From Candidatus Methylomirabilota bacterium (GTDB lineage: Bacteria; Methylomirabilota; Methylomirabilia; Methylomirabilales; Methylomirabilaceae): DNA of 64,000 bases. Shown in pieces: positions 43,700 to 52,560 of this stretch. Positions within the stretch are counted from its first letter, which is position 1. Every line of letters starts with the position of its first letter. The stretch spans positions 1-64,000 of the forward strand of contig JAGWQH010000103.1 in assembly GCA_028870115.1 (NCBI GenBank), read 5' to 3'. The notes under the pieces are model-generated. The model was not told the DNA's origin. It was given only the letters and a program-made list of their open reading frames with translations, and did no database searches. The position numbers and the translations under genes were made by a program.

Positions 43700-44569
43700 T
43701 TATGGTTGCAGTTGCCTGAGCAGGTGATCGGCGACCTCTTGAGCGATCTCGATCTCCGTAGTCCGCTGCAGGCCGGACCAGCCGGGAATGCTGTTGACCT
43801 CCACAACCGTGTAACCGTGAGAGGTCTGAAGCAGGTCGATCCCGGCATAATCGGTCCCGAGGAGTCTACTCGCTTCGAGGCAGAGACCGGTTGCCTCGTC
43901 ATCCATAACGTGAGGCTCCGGTCGCGCACCCTGAGAGACATTATGCCGCCACCCTTCCGACCGCCGACGCATGGCCGCAACCACCCGATCTCCGATCACC
44001 AGACCCCTCAGATCGTAATCGCCATGCGGGACAAATTCCTGGATGTAGAAGATGCTCCGAGTCAGCGCGAGGGCGCGAAAGACTCGATAGGCGACATCGG
44101 CGTCGCAGAGTCGCATCATCCCTCTTCCCCCGGCGCCGAAAAGCGGCTTGACGACCACGTCGCTAAGTTCGTGGAACGCCGCTATCGCCTCGTCGAACCC
44201 CTCAGCTACTATGGTCTTCGGAGTTGGCAGGCCGCGTGACGCAAGCAGACTGGACGTATAATACTTATCGACGGTCTGTTCCAGCGGGCTCGGCCGATTC
44301 ATGATCCGAATCCCTGACGCTTCCAGACGGTGCAGTGCGTTCATCCTGAAGACGATCTGCTCTAATGACCCTTCCGGAATCGTTCGAACCAGCAGTGCAT
44401 CGTACGATTCGAGGGGTTGGCCATCGATCGCGACAAGCGGATCACCTGGAGCGCGGGCCACCAGCCGGGTAATCGGCAAAAAGTCGGTCTGGCAACCGCG
44501 TCGCGCCAGCGCCTTCGCAAGGGCCTCGACGTGCCACGCTTTTCTATCGGCGAGGATCCCGATCTTCAT
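43700..44569 (-). CDS. RimK-like ATP-grasp ligase, probable glutamate-adding step of cofactor synthesis
   Basis: 289 residues. ATP-grasp elements: the P-loop-like VVKPLFGAGGRGMM, the metal ligands in DLLQTSHGYTVVEVNSIPGWSG, and the preceding NRPSPLEQTVDKYYTSSLL typical of RimK/MptN. Archaeal MptN adds glutamate to tetrahydrosarcinapterin. In bacterial C1 clusters the homologue may add glutamate to H4MPT or methylofuran. It lies downstream of mch, separated by a repeat. Confidence 0.85.
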   Translation of the reverse strand: MKIGILADRKAWHVEALAKALARRGCQTDFLPITRLVARAPGDPLVAIDGQPLESYDALLVRTIPEGSLEQIVFRMNALHRLEASGIRIMNRPSPLEQTVDKYYTSSLLASRGLPTPKTIVAEGFDEAIAAFHELSDVVVKPLFGAGGRGMMRLCDADVAYRVFRALALTRSIFYIQEFVPHGDYDLRGLVIGDRVVAAMRRRSEGWRHNVSQGARPEPHVMDDEATGLCLEASRLLGTDYAGIDLLQTSHGYTVVEVNSIPGWSGLQRTTEIEIAQEVADHLLRQLQP

Positions 44570-44574
44570 TTTGA

Positions 44575-44715
44575 GCGATCAGCTATCAGCCGTCAGCATA
44601 CAGCACAAACCAAGGGATCCGATGGCGCCATCCCAACTCGCGTTTGTAGCTGACAACCGATGACTGAGAGCTGCAAGCTTGCTTGTCAATGGCTGATCGC
44701 TGTCGGCTGACAGCA
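44575..44715. repeat. Dispersed AGCTATCAGC-type repeat between mch and the ATP-grasp gene
   Basis: GATCAGCTATCAGCCGTCAG (about 44577-44596) and the inverted GCTGATCGCTGTCGGCTGACAG (44691-44712) form an imperfect dyad spanning the gap. A related single arm lies in the fhcC-fhcD gap (46513-46552). Confidence 0.65.
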
Positions 44716-44722
44716 TTTCTGA

Positions 44723-45673
44723 TCAACTAAGGAGAGAAGTCTGGAGCAGTTCGGCATTGAAGCGCCCGGCCCTGAAGGTTCGGCCGCTGGCGGCATTGGT
44801 AATGGCGATCTTGGCCGGACTGAAGAGGAACGGATCGATCTTGTAGAAGTCGCCGTCATACCGCTTAAACAGGTCGCGGAACAACTGACCATAGTCCCGC
44901 GACGCGCAGGACGGAATCTTATCGATCAACGCCGCGATCTCGTCATCGGTCGACGACACCGTCAGATAGACCTTGCTGCCGTACAACACACAGTCGTTGG
45001 TCCGTCCGATAGCCGTCAGATCGTCGGCAGAAGGGGTGGCAATAGGACAGGTTCCAAAGCCACTGAGCGTCTTGGTGACGTCAAAGTCGAGTTCGAACAG
45101 TTTGTGCATGGCGGTCTCGACCGACCGCGCCGCAATCTGTACCGCGCCGGCTACACTTCGCGTGGCCGCGACCGCCAACGAGACCCGATCCGGCTTGACG
45201 CCGCACTTCTCGGCCACGTACTCGGCCACCTCTTCATCCGGCAGTCGCCCGCTCTCCAGCACCAGAACTGCTGAGTCGGCGTCGTCCCGGATGCGGATCG
45301 TTTCGTAGAGCTCCTCGGTCCTGGCCAGCGCCCGGGCTGGCCCCGACCCCATCCCGAAAAACTTCCCGCGATGGACCCGCCAACCGGCATACTGTGAACC
45401 AAGGCACGGGAGCACCGGACCGTCGATCGCCACGCTGATGCCGGAAAACGAGAAGTCGCCATAATCCAGCGGAAGGAACGAGACCTCCCCAAGTCCGCCG
45501 AGGCAGATCTCCGCCAGCCCTTTCCCCGCCAGCAACCCCCCCGGCACCTTGACCCCAAGATCGACGAGTCTGGCACCGTTCTTCAACGTCGAGACCGAGA
45601 TCCCGAGCGCGGAGGCTCGAGCCGACATCCTATTAAGAATCTCAACCGCCTGGCGATTCAGACTGAGCGACAC
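44723..45673 (-). CDS. mch: Methenyl-H4MPT cyclohydrolase (Mch)
   Basis: 316 residues, GTG start with GGAGG eight bases upstream. The full length matches Mch, including SLNRQAVEILNRMSARASALG, LPCLGSQYAGWRV, FGMGSGPARAL and GFGTCPIATPS. It interconverts methenyl-H4MPT and N5-formyl-H4MPT in the cytoplasm. It follows fhcC by 13 bases. Confidence 0.97.
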   Translation of the reverse strand: MSLSLNRQAVEILNRMSARASALGISVSTLKNGARLVDLGVKVPGGLLAGKGLAEICLGGLGEVSFLPLDYGDFSFSGISVAIDGPVLPCLGSQYAGWRVHRGKFFGMGSGPARALARTEELYETIRIRDDADSAVLVLESGRLPDEEVAEYVAEKCGVKPDRVSLAVAATRSVAGAVQIAARSVETAMHKLFELDFDVTKTLSGFGTCPIATPSADDLTAIGRTNDCVLYGSKVYLTVSSTDDEIAALIDKIPSCASRDYGQLFRDLFKRYDGDFYKIDPFLFSPAKIAITNAASGRTFRAGRFNAELLQTSLLS

Positions 45674-45686
45674 AGCCGTATCCTCC

Positions 45687-46496
45687 TCAGGCGGCGATCA
45701 GGATTTCGCCCTTACCGACATCGGCCAGGTCCCCATGGTAGCGTCGAACCAGGCCATTCGTAGGAACGGGAGGCTCCACCCCAAGTTGCGTGAGCCCTTT
45801 GAACAGCATTCGGAGAAAGACCGGCGCATAGGTGCAGTCGTAGGCAAAGGTCGGCAGCAGGTCAACGGGCCGCAGGCAGACGATCGTCCCCTTCTGCATT
45901 CCACCTCCTGTCCTGATGCCTGCCTGGCCAAACAGACAGATCGTCCCGTTCGTCATCATGGCTCCCAGGAAGTCCTCGGCATTCCCTTTGATGACGATGA
46001 GGCCTCGCCGCATATAGGCGCCCACTTCATGCCCGACGTTCCCCCCGACTATGATAATCCCGCCCTGCATGCCGTACTTGCTGCCCCGATAGGCGGCTCC
46101 GACGCGATGCCTGGCATTACCCGTGACGCGGATCAGCCCACCTTGCATTTCGACACCGAGGAAATCGTCGGCATTGCCTTCGATGAGGATCTCGCCGCCT
46201 CGCATGTACGACCCGGCATGCATCCCGGCATCGCCACGGACGACGACCCGACCTCGCGTCATTCCGGAGCCGATCCACTTCACCCGTCCCGCGCAGCCCT
46301 CAATGATGATCTCGTCCGACCGCTCCCCCTCGACCTTGAAGAAGTCGCCAAGTCGGTGGCTCTCATTTCCCAATGCGACGGGCATCGCCTCGATCTCGGC
46401 CTGGCTGCGCTCGACGAACAGATCGGGCGAGATCGACTCAGCCTCAAGCGGGATATTCGTCGGAATCTCTTTTGTATGAAGTACGACTGGTGACAT
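45687..46496 (-). CDS. fhcC: Formyltransferase/hydrolase complex subunit C (FwdC-like)
   Basis: 269 residues. After a 70-residue start comes a GXGXG beta-helix domain built from repeats such as GRVVVRGDAGMHAGSYMRGG and GLIVIKGNAEDFLGAMM, as in FwdC and glutamate synthase alpha C-termini. The tail (about 220-269) fits the FhcC type. It is structural in the Fhc complex. AGAGGG precedes the ATG. Confidence 0.96.
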   Translation of the reverse strand: MSPVVLHTKEIPTNIPLEAESISPDLFVERSQAEIEAMPVALGNESHRLGDFFKVEGERSDEIIIEGCAGRVKWIGSGMTRGRVVVRGDAGMHAGSYMRGGEILIEGNADDFLGVEMQGGLIRVTGNARHRVGAAYRGSKYGMQGGIIIVGGNVGHEVGAYMRRGLIVIKGNAEDFLGAMMTNGTICLFGQAGIRTGGGMQKGTIVCLRPVDLLPTFAYDCTYAPVFLRMLFKGLTQLGVEPPVPTNGLVRRYHGDLADVGKGEILIAA

Positions 46497-46512
46497 GCTA
46501 CCCTCTTTTCAT

Positions 46513-46552
46513 AAATCAGCTGTCAGCGATCAGCCTTCAGCTAATAGCTGAT
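46513..46552. repeat. AGCTATCAGC-type repeat at the fhcC-fhcD junction
   Basis: ATCAGCTGTCAGCGATCAGC with further TCAGCTAATAGCTGAT forms an imperfect dyad. It covers the 33-base gap and reaches into the last codons of fhcD, so the C-terminus of FhcD is partly repeat-encoded. Confidence 0.6.
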
Positions 46553-47444
46553 GGAGGTGAAAGTGATGTTTTCCCAGCTTTCCGCCGTAGTTACCGGCGG
46601 AGATCTTCATGACACCTGGACCGCACGCGGCTCGAATACCAACCCGCATGGCCTCTCCTACCGCCTCCGGCGTCAGGCCATCGATGACGATCTCAAGGAC
46701 CGCCCCGACCCCTTCCGGCAGTTCACTCCGGACCGCCCCTCTCAGCGATGGACAGAAAGCCGTGTTGCTTGAGGCATTGAGGAACTTGTAGCGGGAGCCA
46801 ACCTTACTGCCGGATCTGACGATACCGCCGGGGAAGGGCATAATCACGCCTCGCACCTTTCGCATCGCCTCAATTGCCCGCTCCGCGCCCTGCAGGGTTC
46901 CGGACAGCTCGCTTCCCAACAACAAGAAGTTGCCGCCGGCGACACCCTTTTGTACGCCGAACCGGTCTTCGACAATAAACTCACCGTCCATTACAGGAAT
47001 CCGCCAGAAACGGCGAGGTCCGGTCCCATTGCCGGTCATCCGCGAGTCGAATCGTTTGCTGATCTGAAATCCGTCGCCGAAGAACTTGAGCTTGCCCCCT
47101 ATCGACAGACGATCTTCCGCCTCCAAGGCGTTGTAACAGGCCGAGGAAGGAGCGGTCATCACGCACTGGCCGATCCGGTTGATAAGCTGCTCCTGAACCG
47201 CCTTTTTTGACATGGCAAACAGCAGCACACTTACGCCGGGGCGGTCATCAGGAGTCTCCTGAGGCTCGATCCCCTCGATACTCACTTCACAGCCGCAGCC
47301 AATGACTGACGTGCCGAAACCTGCCATGCTCCGCGCCGCCTCCAGGGCCCACGCCTTGCTGCACGCGGTAATCAGTACCCGGCCGGCATAAGCGCCGAAT
47401 GCCTCTGCATATGTCTCGTCGATGCAAACACCATTAATCTCCAT
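46530..47444 (-). CDS. fhcD: Formylmethanofuran:H4MPT formyltransferase (FhcD/Ftr)
   Basis: 304 residues, the length of archaeal Ftr. It contains INGVCIDETYAEAFGAYAGR at the start, GFGTSVIGCGCEVSIEG, and MPFPGGIVRSGSKVGSRYKF, all family hallmarks. It transfers the formyl group from N5-formyl-H4MPT to methylofuran within the Fhc complex. Neighbours are fhcA upstream and fhcC downstream. The last few residues overlap a repeat. Confidence 0.97.
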   Translation of the reverse strand: MEINGVCIDETYAEAFGAYAGRVLITACSKAWALEAARSMAGFGTSVIGCGCEVSIEGIEPQETPDDRPGVSVLLFAMSKKAVQEQLINRIGQCVMTAPSSACYNALEAEDRLSIGGKLKFFGDGFQISKRFDSRMTGNGTGPRRFWRIPVMDGEFIVEDRFGVQKGVAGGNFLLLGSELSGTLQGAERAIEAMRKVRGVIMPFPGGIVRSGSKVGSRYKFLNASSNTAFCPSLRGAVRSELPEGVGAVLEIVIDGLTPEAVGEAMRVGIRAACGPGVMKISAGNYGGKLGKHHFHLHQLLAEG

Positions 47445-47471
47445 CGTGTCTCCGTCAGATCAACAACAATA

Positions 47472-49112
47472 TCATCGAGGCGCTCCCACAGGGATCGCCT
47501 CTCGGTTGGGGATGTCCTCAATATCGATTGGGAAATTCTGGTACCGGATCGTATAGTAGTTTTCGAATTCGGTCTTAAAGGTCGGATCCATCTCGCCGAC
47601 TTCAGGCGGGATAACAAACAGCGTCTTCCCGTCAGGGCTATGAACGATCTCACCATCTCGAAGGACCATCTCTCCGCCCTTGATGACATAGACCGGGTGC
47701 TCAAACATCTGTTCCTTATCGCTATCTTTGGAATAGATCGTAATGTCGGCATCCGCTCCGACCCCCAGGTGGCCCTTGTGCGTGAGCCCCAATGCTCTCG
47801 CTGGACCCGCCCTGGAGATGATGGCAATCTCATTCAGGGTGTACTCACGGTCAAGGGACGACAGGATGGTCTCGGGCATCACACGCTTGTGAACACGCTT
47901 CAGCATCTCATCCCGGAACGGTTTGTCCATGAGCAACCTGATGATCCAGGGATAGAAGTAGAAGGGACCGCCGTTGGGATGATCGGTGGAGAGGAACACC
48001 CGCCACGGATCACGGATCAGGAGAAAGAGCTCCAGCCCAATGGCCCATTGAAGGGCGTTCACAAAGTTATTCTCTCGATATGTGTACGGGACGATCCCGC
48101 ACCCTGACTCTACCTCTATGTCCTGGTTGTACCACTTATTCTTACTGAGCTTGTACAACCGGTACTGCCACGGGCCGTCCGCCGTGATGGTAGTGGCATC
48201 GCCGAAGACGATCTGACCGATGTCCGTCGTGATGTTGGGATGGGTGTTGATATACTCCGCGATTTCAGTCGCCTTTGAGCAGAAGCCGCCCCAGTTTTCC
48301 CCGCCGTAACTGTGAAACTGCGCGTGCGCCACGTGGAGCCGTGCGCCCTCGAGCGTCCGCATCGTGTCTAAGGTCGTCAGGTAATTATTGGGTGTGCCCA
48401 GGCTATTGGCGTGCAGGTGGATCGAGTGAGGCAACCCGAGGCTTTCGTTGGCCCAGGAGAGCGCCTTCAGAATCTGGCGCGGCGTCACGTCGAAATAATG
48501 GACCTTGTCGTCAAGATTCGCGATATCCTTCCCGTACTTCCACTGCTCTACCCCGCCGGGGTTGACCAGTTTCACGCCATAGGCCTTCAACGACCGGAGG
48601 AGCCAGGCGACATATCGCTTGACCTTCTCCATCTCGCCGGCCTTGATGAACTTCAGAATAAACTCATTACTCCCCAATTCGATATACAGCCCCTTATCTA
48701 CGATCGGGATGTCGATCAACTCCTCATGGGTATGCCGAACGCCGATGGGGGCGTTTGCGCCCTCCATCACCGTGGTATAGCCCATCTGAGCATACAGGTA
48801 GCCGGTCGCAAATGTAGAAGGGACCGTAGAACCAACGCCGGATCTCATGCCGGGTTTCGCACTGAACAGCATATGCCGGTGGTCCTCCGGCCTGAACCCG
48901 CGAGCCGCGTTGACCGCCGGACTGCCGATGTGGGTATGAATATCGACACCACCTGGCATAACCACCAAGTTACTGGCGTCAATGACCTCGGCAGGCGCGG
49001 TGCAGGACTCTACGATCTTTCCATCCTCAACACAGATCTCTTTAATGGTCCCATCGATCCCGTTCGCCGGGTCGTAGACCTCGCCGCCGACAATTCGTAA
49101 TGAGCGTCCCAT
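47472..49112 (-). CDS. fhcA: Formyltransferase/hydrolase complex subunit A (FwdA-like amidohydrolase)
   Basis: 546 residues. Amidohydrolase fold with metal-binding H59 and H61 (GGVDIHTHIG), a central lysine/histidine region with SIHLHANSLGTPNNY, and the STDHPNGGPFYFYP segment carrying the catalytic Asp. It hydrolyses formylmethylofuran to formate (or the reverse). It lies 11 bases after fhcB. Confidence 0.96.
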   Translation of the reverse strand: MGRSLRIVGGEVYDPANGIDGTIKEICVEDGKIVESCTAPAEVIDASNLVVMPGGVDIHTHIGSPAVNAARGFRPEDHRHMLFSAKPGMRSGVGSTVPSTFATGYLYAQMGYTTVMEGANAPIGVRHTHEELIDIPIVDKGLYIELGSNEFILKFIKAGEMEKVKRYVAWLLRSLKAYGVKLVNPGGVEQWKYGKDIANLDDKVHYFDVTPRQILKALSWANESLGLPHSIHLHANSLGTPNNYLTTLDTMRTLEGARLHVAHAQFHSYGGENWGGFCSKATEIAEYINTHPNITTDIGQIVFGDATTITADGPWQYRLYKLSKNKWYNQDIEVESGCGIVPYTYRENNFVNALQWAIGLELFLLIRDPWRVFLSTDHPNGGPFYFYPWIIRLLMDKPFRDEMLKRVHKRVMPETILSSLDREYTLNEIAIISRAGPARALGLTHKGHLGVGADADITIYSKDSDKEQMFEHPVYVIKGGEMVLRDGEIVHSPDGKTLFVIPPEVGEMDPTFKTEFENYYTIRYQNFPIDIEDIPNREAIPVGAPR

Positions 49113-49123
49113 GTCGATTATCC

Positions 49124-50479
49124 TCAGCCTCTACCGGCCGGGGCGGGAGCGGCATTGCTATGACTCTTTATCGCCTTTATCTTTGCGATAATGCGCTCAA
49201 GGATCTCCCGATCCGATGGGTAGGGTGACTCAACCACCTTTTTGAACAACAGGGGGATGTGATCCATCCTGTACGCCATTCCTCCGGCACCGATGGCGCC
49301 CTGCGCCGACGGAATCACGATGTCGGCGACTCTGGTCGTATCGCTCTCTTTAGGATCGATGGCAATCAGCGGGATTGATTTGAGATGCTCCCCCATACTG
49401 CCGGGAAAGTTCCCGATGGCGTCACCCGCGATCACTAGCGACGCATCGATCTCTTTACGGGCCAACATATCGACTACAGAAAATTCTCCGGGGTTGAATC
49501 GGGGATAGCCGCGACTCATGTTGACGTGGAACGGAAAGCCGGTTTGCCATGTCAGCACCTGTGCCATTCCCACCACATTCCCGTGACCCCTCATCGCCGC
49601 GCACGAAAACTTTGTAAACTGGTTGAGATCTTGAGCGAGCTTGAGCAGCGCAACAAGATTCAGGTATTTTCCTCTGGTCTGGGTCAGACCCATCCCCCAA
49701 TAGATGATCCCGAACTTGGCGCTCTTCATTTTCTCTACAAGCGCTTTCAACTCATCGACTGGTATGCCTCCAACCTCGGCCTGCGGCAGTTCGTGGCCCC
49801 TCACAAGCGCCCTGAGCGCAGAGATGACCTCGTAGTCGGAGTTCGGTTTCATCTGGATAAAGGCGTCGGCGATTCGTGTGGTCGGCGTCGGCCTGACATC
49901 GACATGAATGACCATCCGGTCCTTCTTACCCTTGGGGGTGAACATCCCCTTGACGGTGACCGAGTAACGAGTGGCGTGCCGTGGGTGAGCCTCGGCCGGA
50001 TTACAACCCCAAAAGATCACCAGATCGGCCCGGTTCTTCGTCTCTCCAGACGTGCAGGTCGGGATGCCGACGGTCATCACCGCCTGATAGCTCGGCGCGT
50101 GACAGACCGAGGAGGTATGGTCGATATTCGCACCGATCAGATCGGCCAGCTCGATCGACGCCCGCTGCGCGCCCAGCTCGGTCGAGTCGAGTCCATAGAT
50201 GAGGGGGTACTTGGCCTTGGCGAGAATCTCTGCCGCCGCATCGATGCACTCATCAACCGTCGCCGGTTTTCCATGAATCCTCGGGGTCGACAACCCCTCC
50301 AGGTGATGGAGAAAGGTGGCTTTACCCAGGACGCAGGCATTCTTAACCTCTACGATCTTCCCATTCTCGACCTTGACCTCAAGATCGTCACACGTCACAC
50401 CGCAGAAGGGGCACACGACGCCCGTCATCACATACGGTTCTTTCACAGCCGGTTCTTTCACGGCAACGCTCTCAGCCAT
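49124..50479 (-). CDS. fhcB: Formyltransferase/hydrolase complex subunit B (FwdB-like molybdopterin protein) with intact Fe-S and active-site cysteines
   Basis: 451 residues from the ATG after GGAGG; a TTG three codons upstream is also possible. The N-terminus has the [4Fe-4S] motif C23-P-F-C26-G-V-T-C30-D-D and a fourth cysteine C49 (NACVLG). The segment SSVCHAPSYQ holds C126, at the place of the Cys or Sec that binds Mo/W in archaeal FwdB. In methylotrophs such as Methylorubrum, FhcB is described as lacking these metal sites. Together with the FwdD-like gene it overlaps by eight bases, this suggests a catalytic formylmethanofuran dehydrogenase subunit. Confidence 0.93.
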   Translation of the reverse strand: MAESVAVKEPAVKEPYVMTGVVCPFCGVTCDDLEVKVENGKIVEVKNACVLGKATFLHHLEGLSTPRIHGKPATVDECIDAAAEILAKAKYPLIYGLDSTELGAQRASIELADLIGANIDHTSSVCHAPSYQAVMTVGIPTCTSGETKNRADLVIFWGCNPAEAHPRHATRYSVTVKGMFTPKGKKDRMVIHVDVRPTPTTRIADAFIQMKPNSDYEVISALRALVRGHELPQAEVGGIPVDELKALVEKMKSAKFGIIYWGMGLTQTRGKYLNLVALLKLAQDLNQFTKFSCAAMRGHGNVVGMAQVLTWQTGFPFHVNMSRGYPRFNPGEFSVVDMLARKEIDASLVIAGDAIGNFPGSMGEHLKSIPLIAIDPKESDTTRVADIVIPSAQGAIGAGGMAYRMDHIPLLFKKVVESPYPSDREILERIIAKIKAIKSHSNAAPAPAGRG

Positions 50480-50810
50480 GGCGTTCAACCTCCACCGTGA
50501 TCCCCTTCGAATCCGGCATCCCTGTAGCCTGGGTATCCGGACCGATCAGGGCGTTACTCAGTTCTCCATAAGGAATAAAGACGATCCCCTGCGGGATATC
50601 GGTTTTTTTCAATTTGACCACGATCGAACCGTAGTTCGATTTGACCCGCGCCTGAACCCCGTCCTGTAACCCTAACGCTTCAATATCCTTGAGGTTCATC
50701 TGCAAGGTCGAGACCTCGTCTCGGTACTCTTGGGCTTCCTTACCTAGATGGGCTGAACTTCCCTGCTTGGTCGATCGACCGGTAATCAATATAAACTGTG
50801 TTTCAGACAC
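50472..50810 (-). CDS. FwdD-like molybdopterin-dinucleotide-binding subunit
   Basis: 112 residues, GTG start with AGGAG upstream. One small double-psi-barrel domain with FILITGRSTKQG at the start, IPQGIVFIPYGELSNALIGP and the terminal DTQATGMPDSKG, all matching archaeal FwdD/FmdD. This domain caps the pterin cofactor of FwdB. It overlaps fhcB by eight bases, so the two are made together. Standard four-gene bacterial fhc operons do not include it. Confidence 0.88.
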   Translation of the reverse strand: MSETQFILITGRSTKQGSSAHLGKEAQEYRDEVSTLQMNLKDIEALGLQDGVQARVKSNYGSIVVKLKKTDIPQGIVFIPYGELSNALIGPDTQATGMPDSKGITVEVERHG

Positions 50811-50936
50811 CTGATTCTCACTCCTATCCTAATAGTGAAATCTTACCACAGAACCGATTCAAGCAGAACCTACACGTTCACCTGAACAGAGAAGGTGAGA
50901 GTTGAAGCGCCGATATGCGCCACCCGCAATGAAGCC

Positions 50937-51821
50937 TCAGGCGAAGAGCCGTCTCTGAGCAATCTCCAAAGCCTTATTCTCGTCAAGAACCACGAACTTC
51001 TCCGAGGTTCGGATGGTCTCGAGCATTTCGATCTCGACATCATATTTCAGGACCCCAACGGCGAGCGCGCCGATTCCCTTGATACCCGGCGCGATCTCTT
51101 TCAGATCATCATTCGGCGACAGGTTGTAGATGCCGGTCGGGGGAACGGCATTGACGTCGGCCACAAGCTTACCCGACGGGAGCGCTTTCAGAACCGCCTC
51201 TGAAATCATCTGCACGCCGGCCTTGCCGGTCGTCAGGATGACATCAGCGCTACGCAGATGCGAGATCTTCTCATCATCCGTCGCCATTGCGGCGCCCTTG
51301 ACTGAGCCTCCCGTCTGCGCTGATAGCCGTTGGGCCAGACGCTCGACGGCACTCAATTGTCTGGAACCGATAATCACTTCGGCCCCCAGCTTCACGCAGA
51401 GACTCGCCGCAACCGTACCCACGGGGCCCGTTCCGCCCGGGATGGCAACCTGTTTGCCGCGCAATCCGCCGAGCGCCTGCTCCGCCTTGGCAACCAGCGC
51501 CACAGCCGTCGTATACGACCCCTTGGGATCGATCATCATCGACACCTGGAAGGGGGGGAACATGCTCTTCACAGCGGTCTCACGGACCCGCTCGGCCGAC
51601 TCTATGTCGTTACCCCCGATAAAGAGCGCGCTAAACTTGGCGCCTTTCGGCCCACGGGAGAAGATGATATCCTGCACCAGAAGGACTGCCGACTCCTCAG
51701 TCACACTACCATATGGAATTACGGCGTGGAAACCCGCATCGTACGCCATGTTGATGTCAAATGGACTCGGTTGGGATTCCGTCGTCAAAAAATAGAGCAG
51801 GTGCTTTCGCTCTGTCGTCAT
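50937..51821 (-). CDS. mtdB: NAD(P)-dependent methylene-H4MPT dehydrogenase (MtdB)
   Basis: 294 residues. N-terminal pterin-binding part with HLLYFLTTESQPSPFDINMA, then a Rossmann domain with IPGGTGPVGTVAAS (127-140). It oxidises methylene-H4MPT to methenyl-H4MPT with NAD+ or NADP+. It lies between fae and the fwdD-like gene, with about 130 bases on each side. Confidence 0.95.
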   Translation of the reverse strand: MTTERKHLLYFLTTESQPSPFDINMAYDAGFHAVIPYGSVTEESAVLLVQDIIFSRGPKGAKFSALFIGGNDIESAERVRETAVKSMFPPFQVSMMIDPKGSYTTAVALVAKAEQALGGLRGKQVAIPGGTGPVGTVAASLCVKLGAEVIIGSRQLSAVERLAQRLSAQTGGSVKGAAMATDDEKISHLRSADVILTTGKAGVQMISEAVLKALPSGKLVADVNAVPPTGIYNLSPNDDLKEIAPGIKGIGALAVGVLKYDVEIEMLETIRTSEKFVVLDENKALEIAQRRLFA

Positions 51822-51951
51822 AGGCCCTCACTCAGTGGAAATAATCAAAGGGGCTGGCGGGCAAGAAGCCAATCAGGCCTTCAGTGCTCGCCCGACAGCC
51901 CCCTTCGATGTAGATGATCGTATTCTTTAATTCTGCCTCGTATCGATCCGA

Positions 51952-52446
51952 CTACGCGAATGGATGCTTGACCTTATCCTTCTGCGCCAGGATCTCACTC
52001 ATTGAGGGCTGCTCTGCCAAGGCCCGCGCGATCGACTCTTTGGTCGCCTTATAGTTGTAGTCGTAGATCTTCTTATTGTCATCGGCCTCCCAGTGGATGA
52101 AGACGCCGACCACGACCGCCAGGTCTTCAGCATCCTTGGCGGAGATCACGCCTTCGGCAACGCTATCCACCACTGCCTTCGCCACAGCCGCCTGGGCTGG
52201 GCCGAACATCTGGACCGCCTGCTTCGCGCCCTTGATCGTCACCTTGTTGAACATCACCGTCGCAGGCTTCGCCAGCAAATTCGGCGCTACGACCGCCAAC
52301 AGGGCGCTGTGTCCCGCACTCTGCTGAGCGAGACGCTGTGCGAAGACGGCGCCGACGGGACCGCTCTTGGGACCAATCATCAGGTCAATATGTGCCACCT
52401 CGTTGCCGTCACCCGCCAATGACTCGCCAACCATGATATCGCGCAT
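51952..52446 (-). CDS. fae: Formaldehyde-activating enzyme (Fae)
   Basis: 164 residues from the second of two close ATGs, which has AAGGAGGA at seven bases; the first ATG touches that site. It contains VGESLAGDGNEVAHIDLMIG with the catalytic His (H19), FNKVTIKGAKQAVQMFGPAQ and VFIHWEADD. It condenses formaldehyde with H4MPT to methylene-H4MPT. It is the first gene of the C1 operon and has a strong promoter, fitting its usual high abundance. Confidence 0.97.
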   Translation of the reverse strand: MRDIMVGESLAGDGNEVAHIDLMIGPKSGPVGAVFAQRLAQQSAGHSALLAVVAPNLLAKPATVMFNKVTIKGAKQAVQMFGPAQAAVAKAVVDSVAEGVISAKDAEDLAVVVGVFIHWEADDNKKIYDYNYKATKESIARALAEQPSMSEILAQKDKVKHPFA

Positions 52447-52531
52447 CGACATTCCTCCTTCTCCTTATTCACCCTTACCGGTTAAGTTTACCGCTCACAA
52501 CGATTTATCGTTACTCAGACACGAAGCTCAT

Positions 52532-52560
52532 AATTTAATTTGAGCAGATCATCATGTCAA
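52532..52560 (-). promoter_or_regulatory. Sigma-70 promoter of the fae operon
   Basis: On the minus strand TTGACA (52560-52555), a 17-base spacer and TAAATT (52537-52532). It leaves an untranslated leader of about 80 bases before fae. The -10 lies within an AT-rich dyad GCTCATAATTTAATTTGAGC (52526-52545), a possible operator. The rest of the 230-base gap has no gene. Confidence 0.7.
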
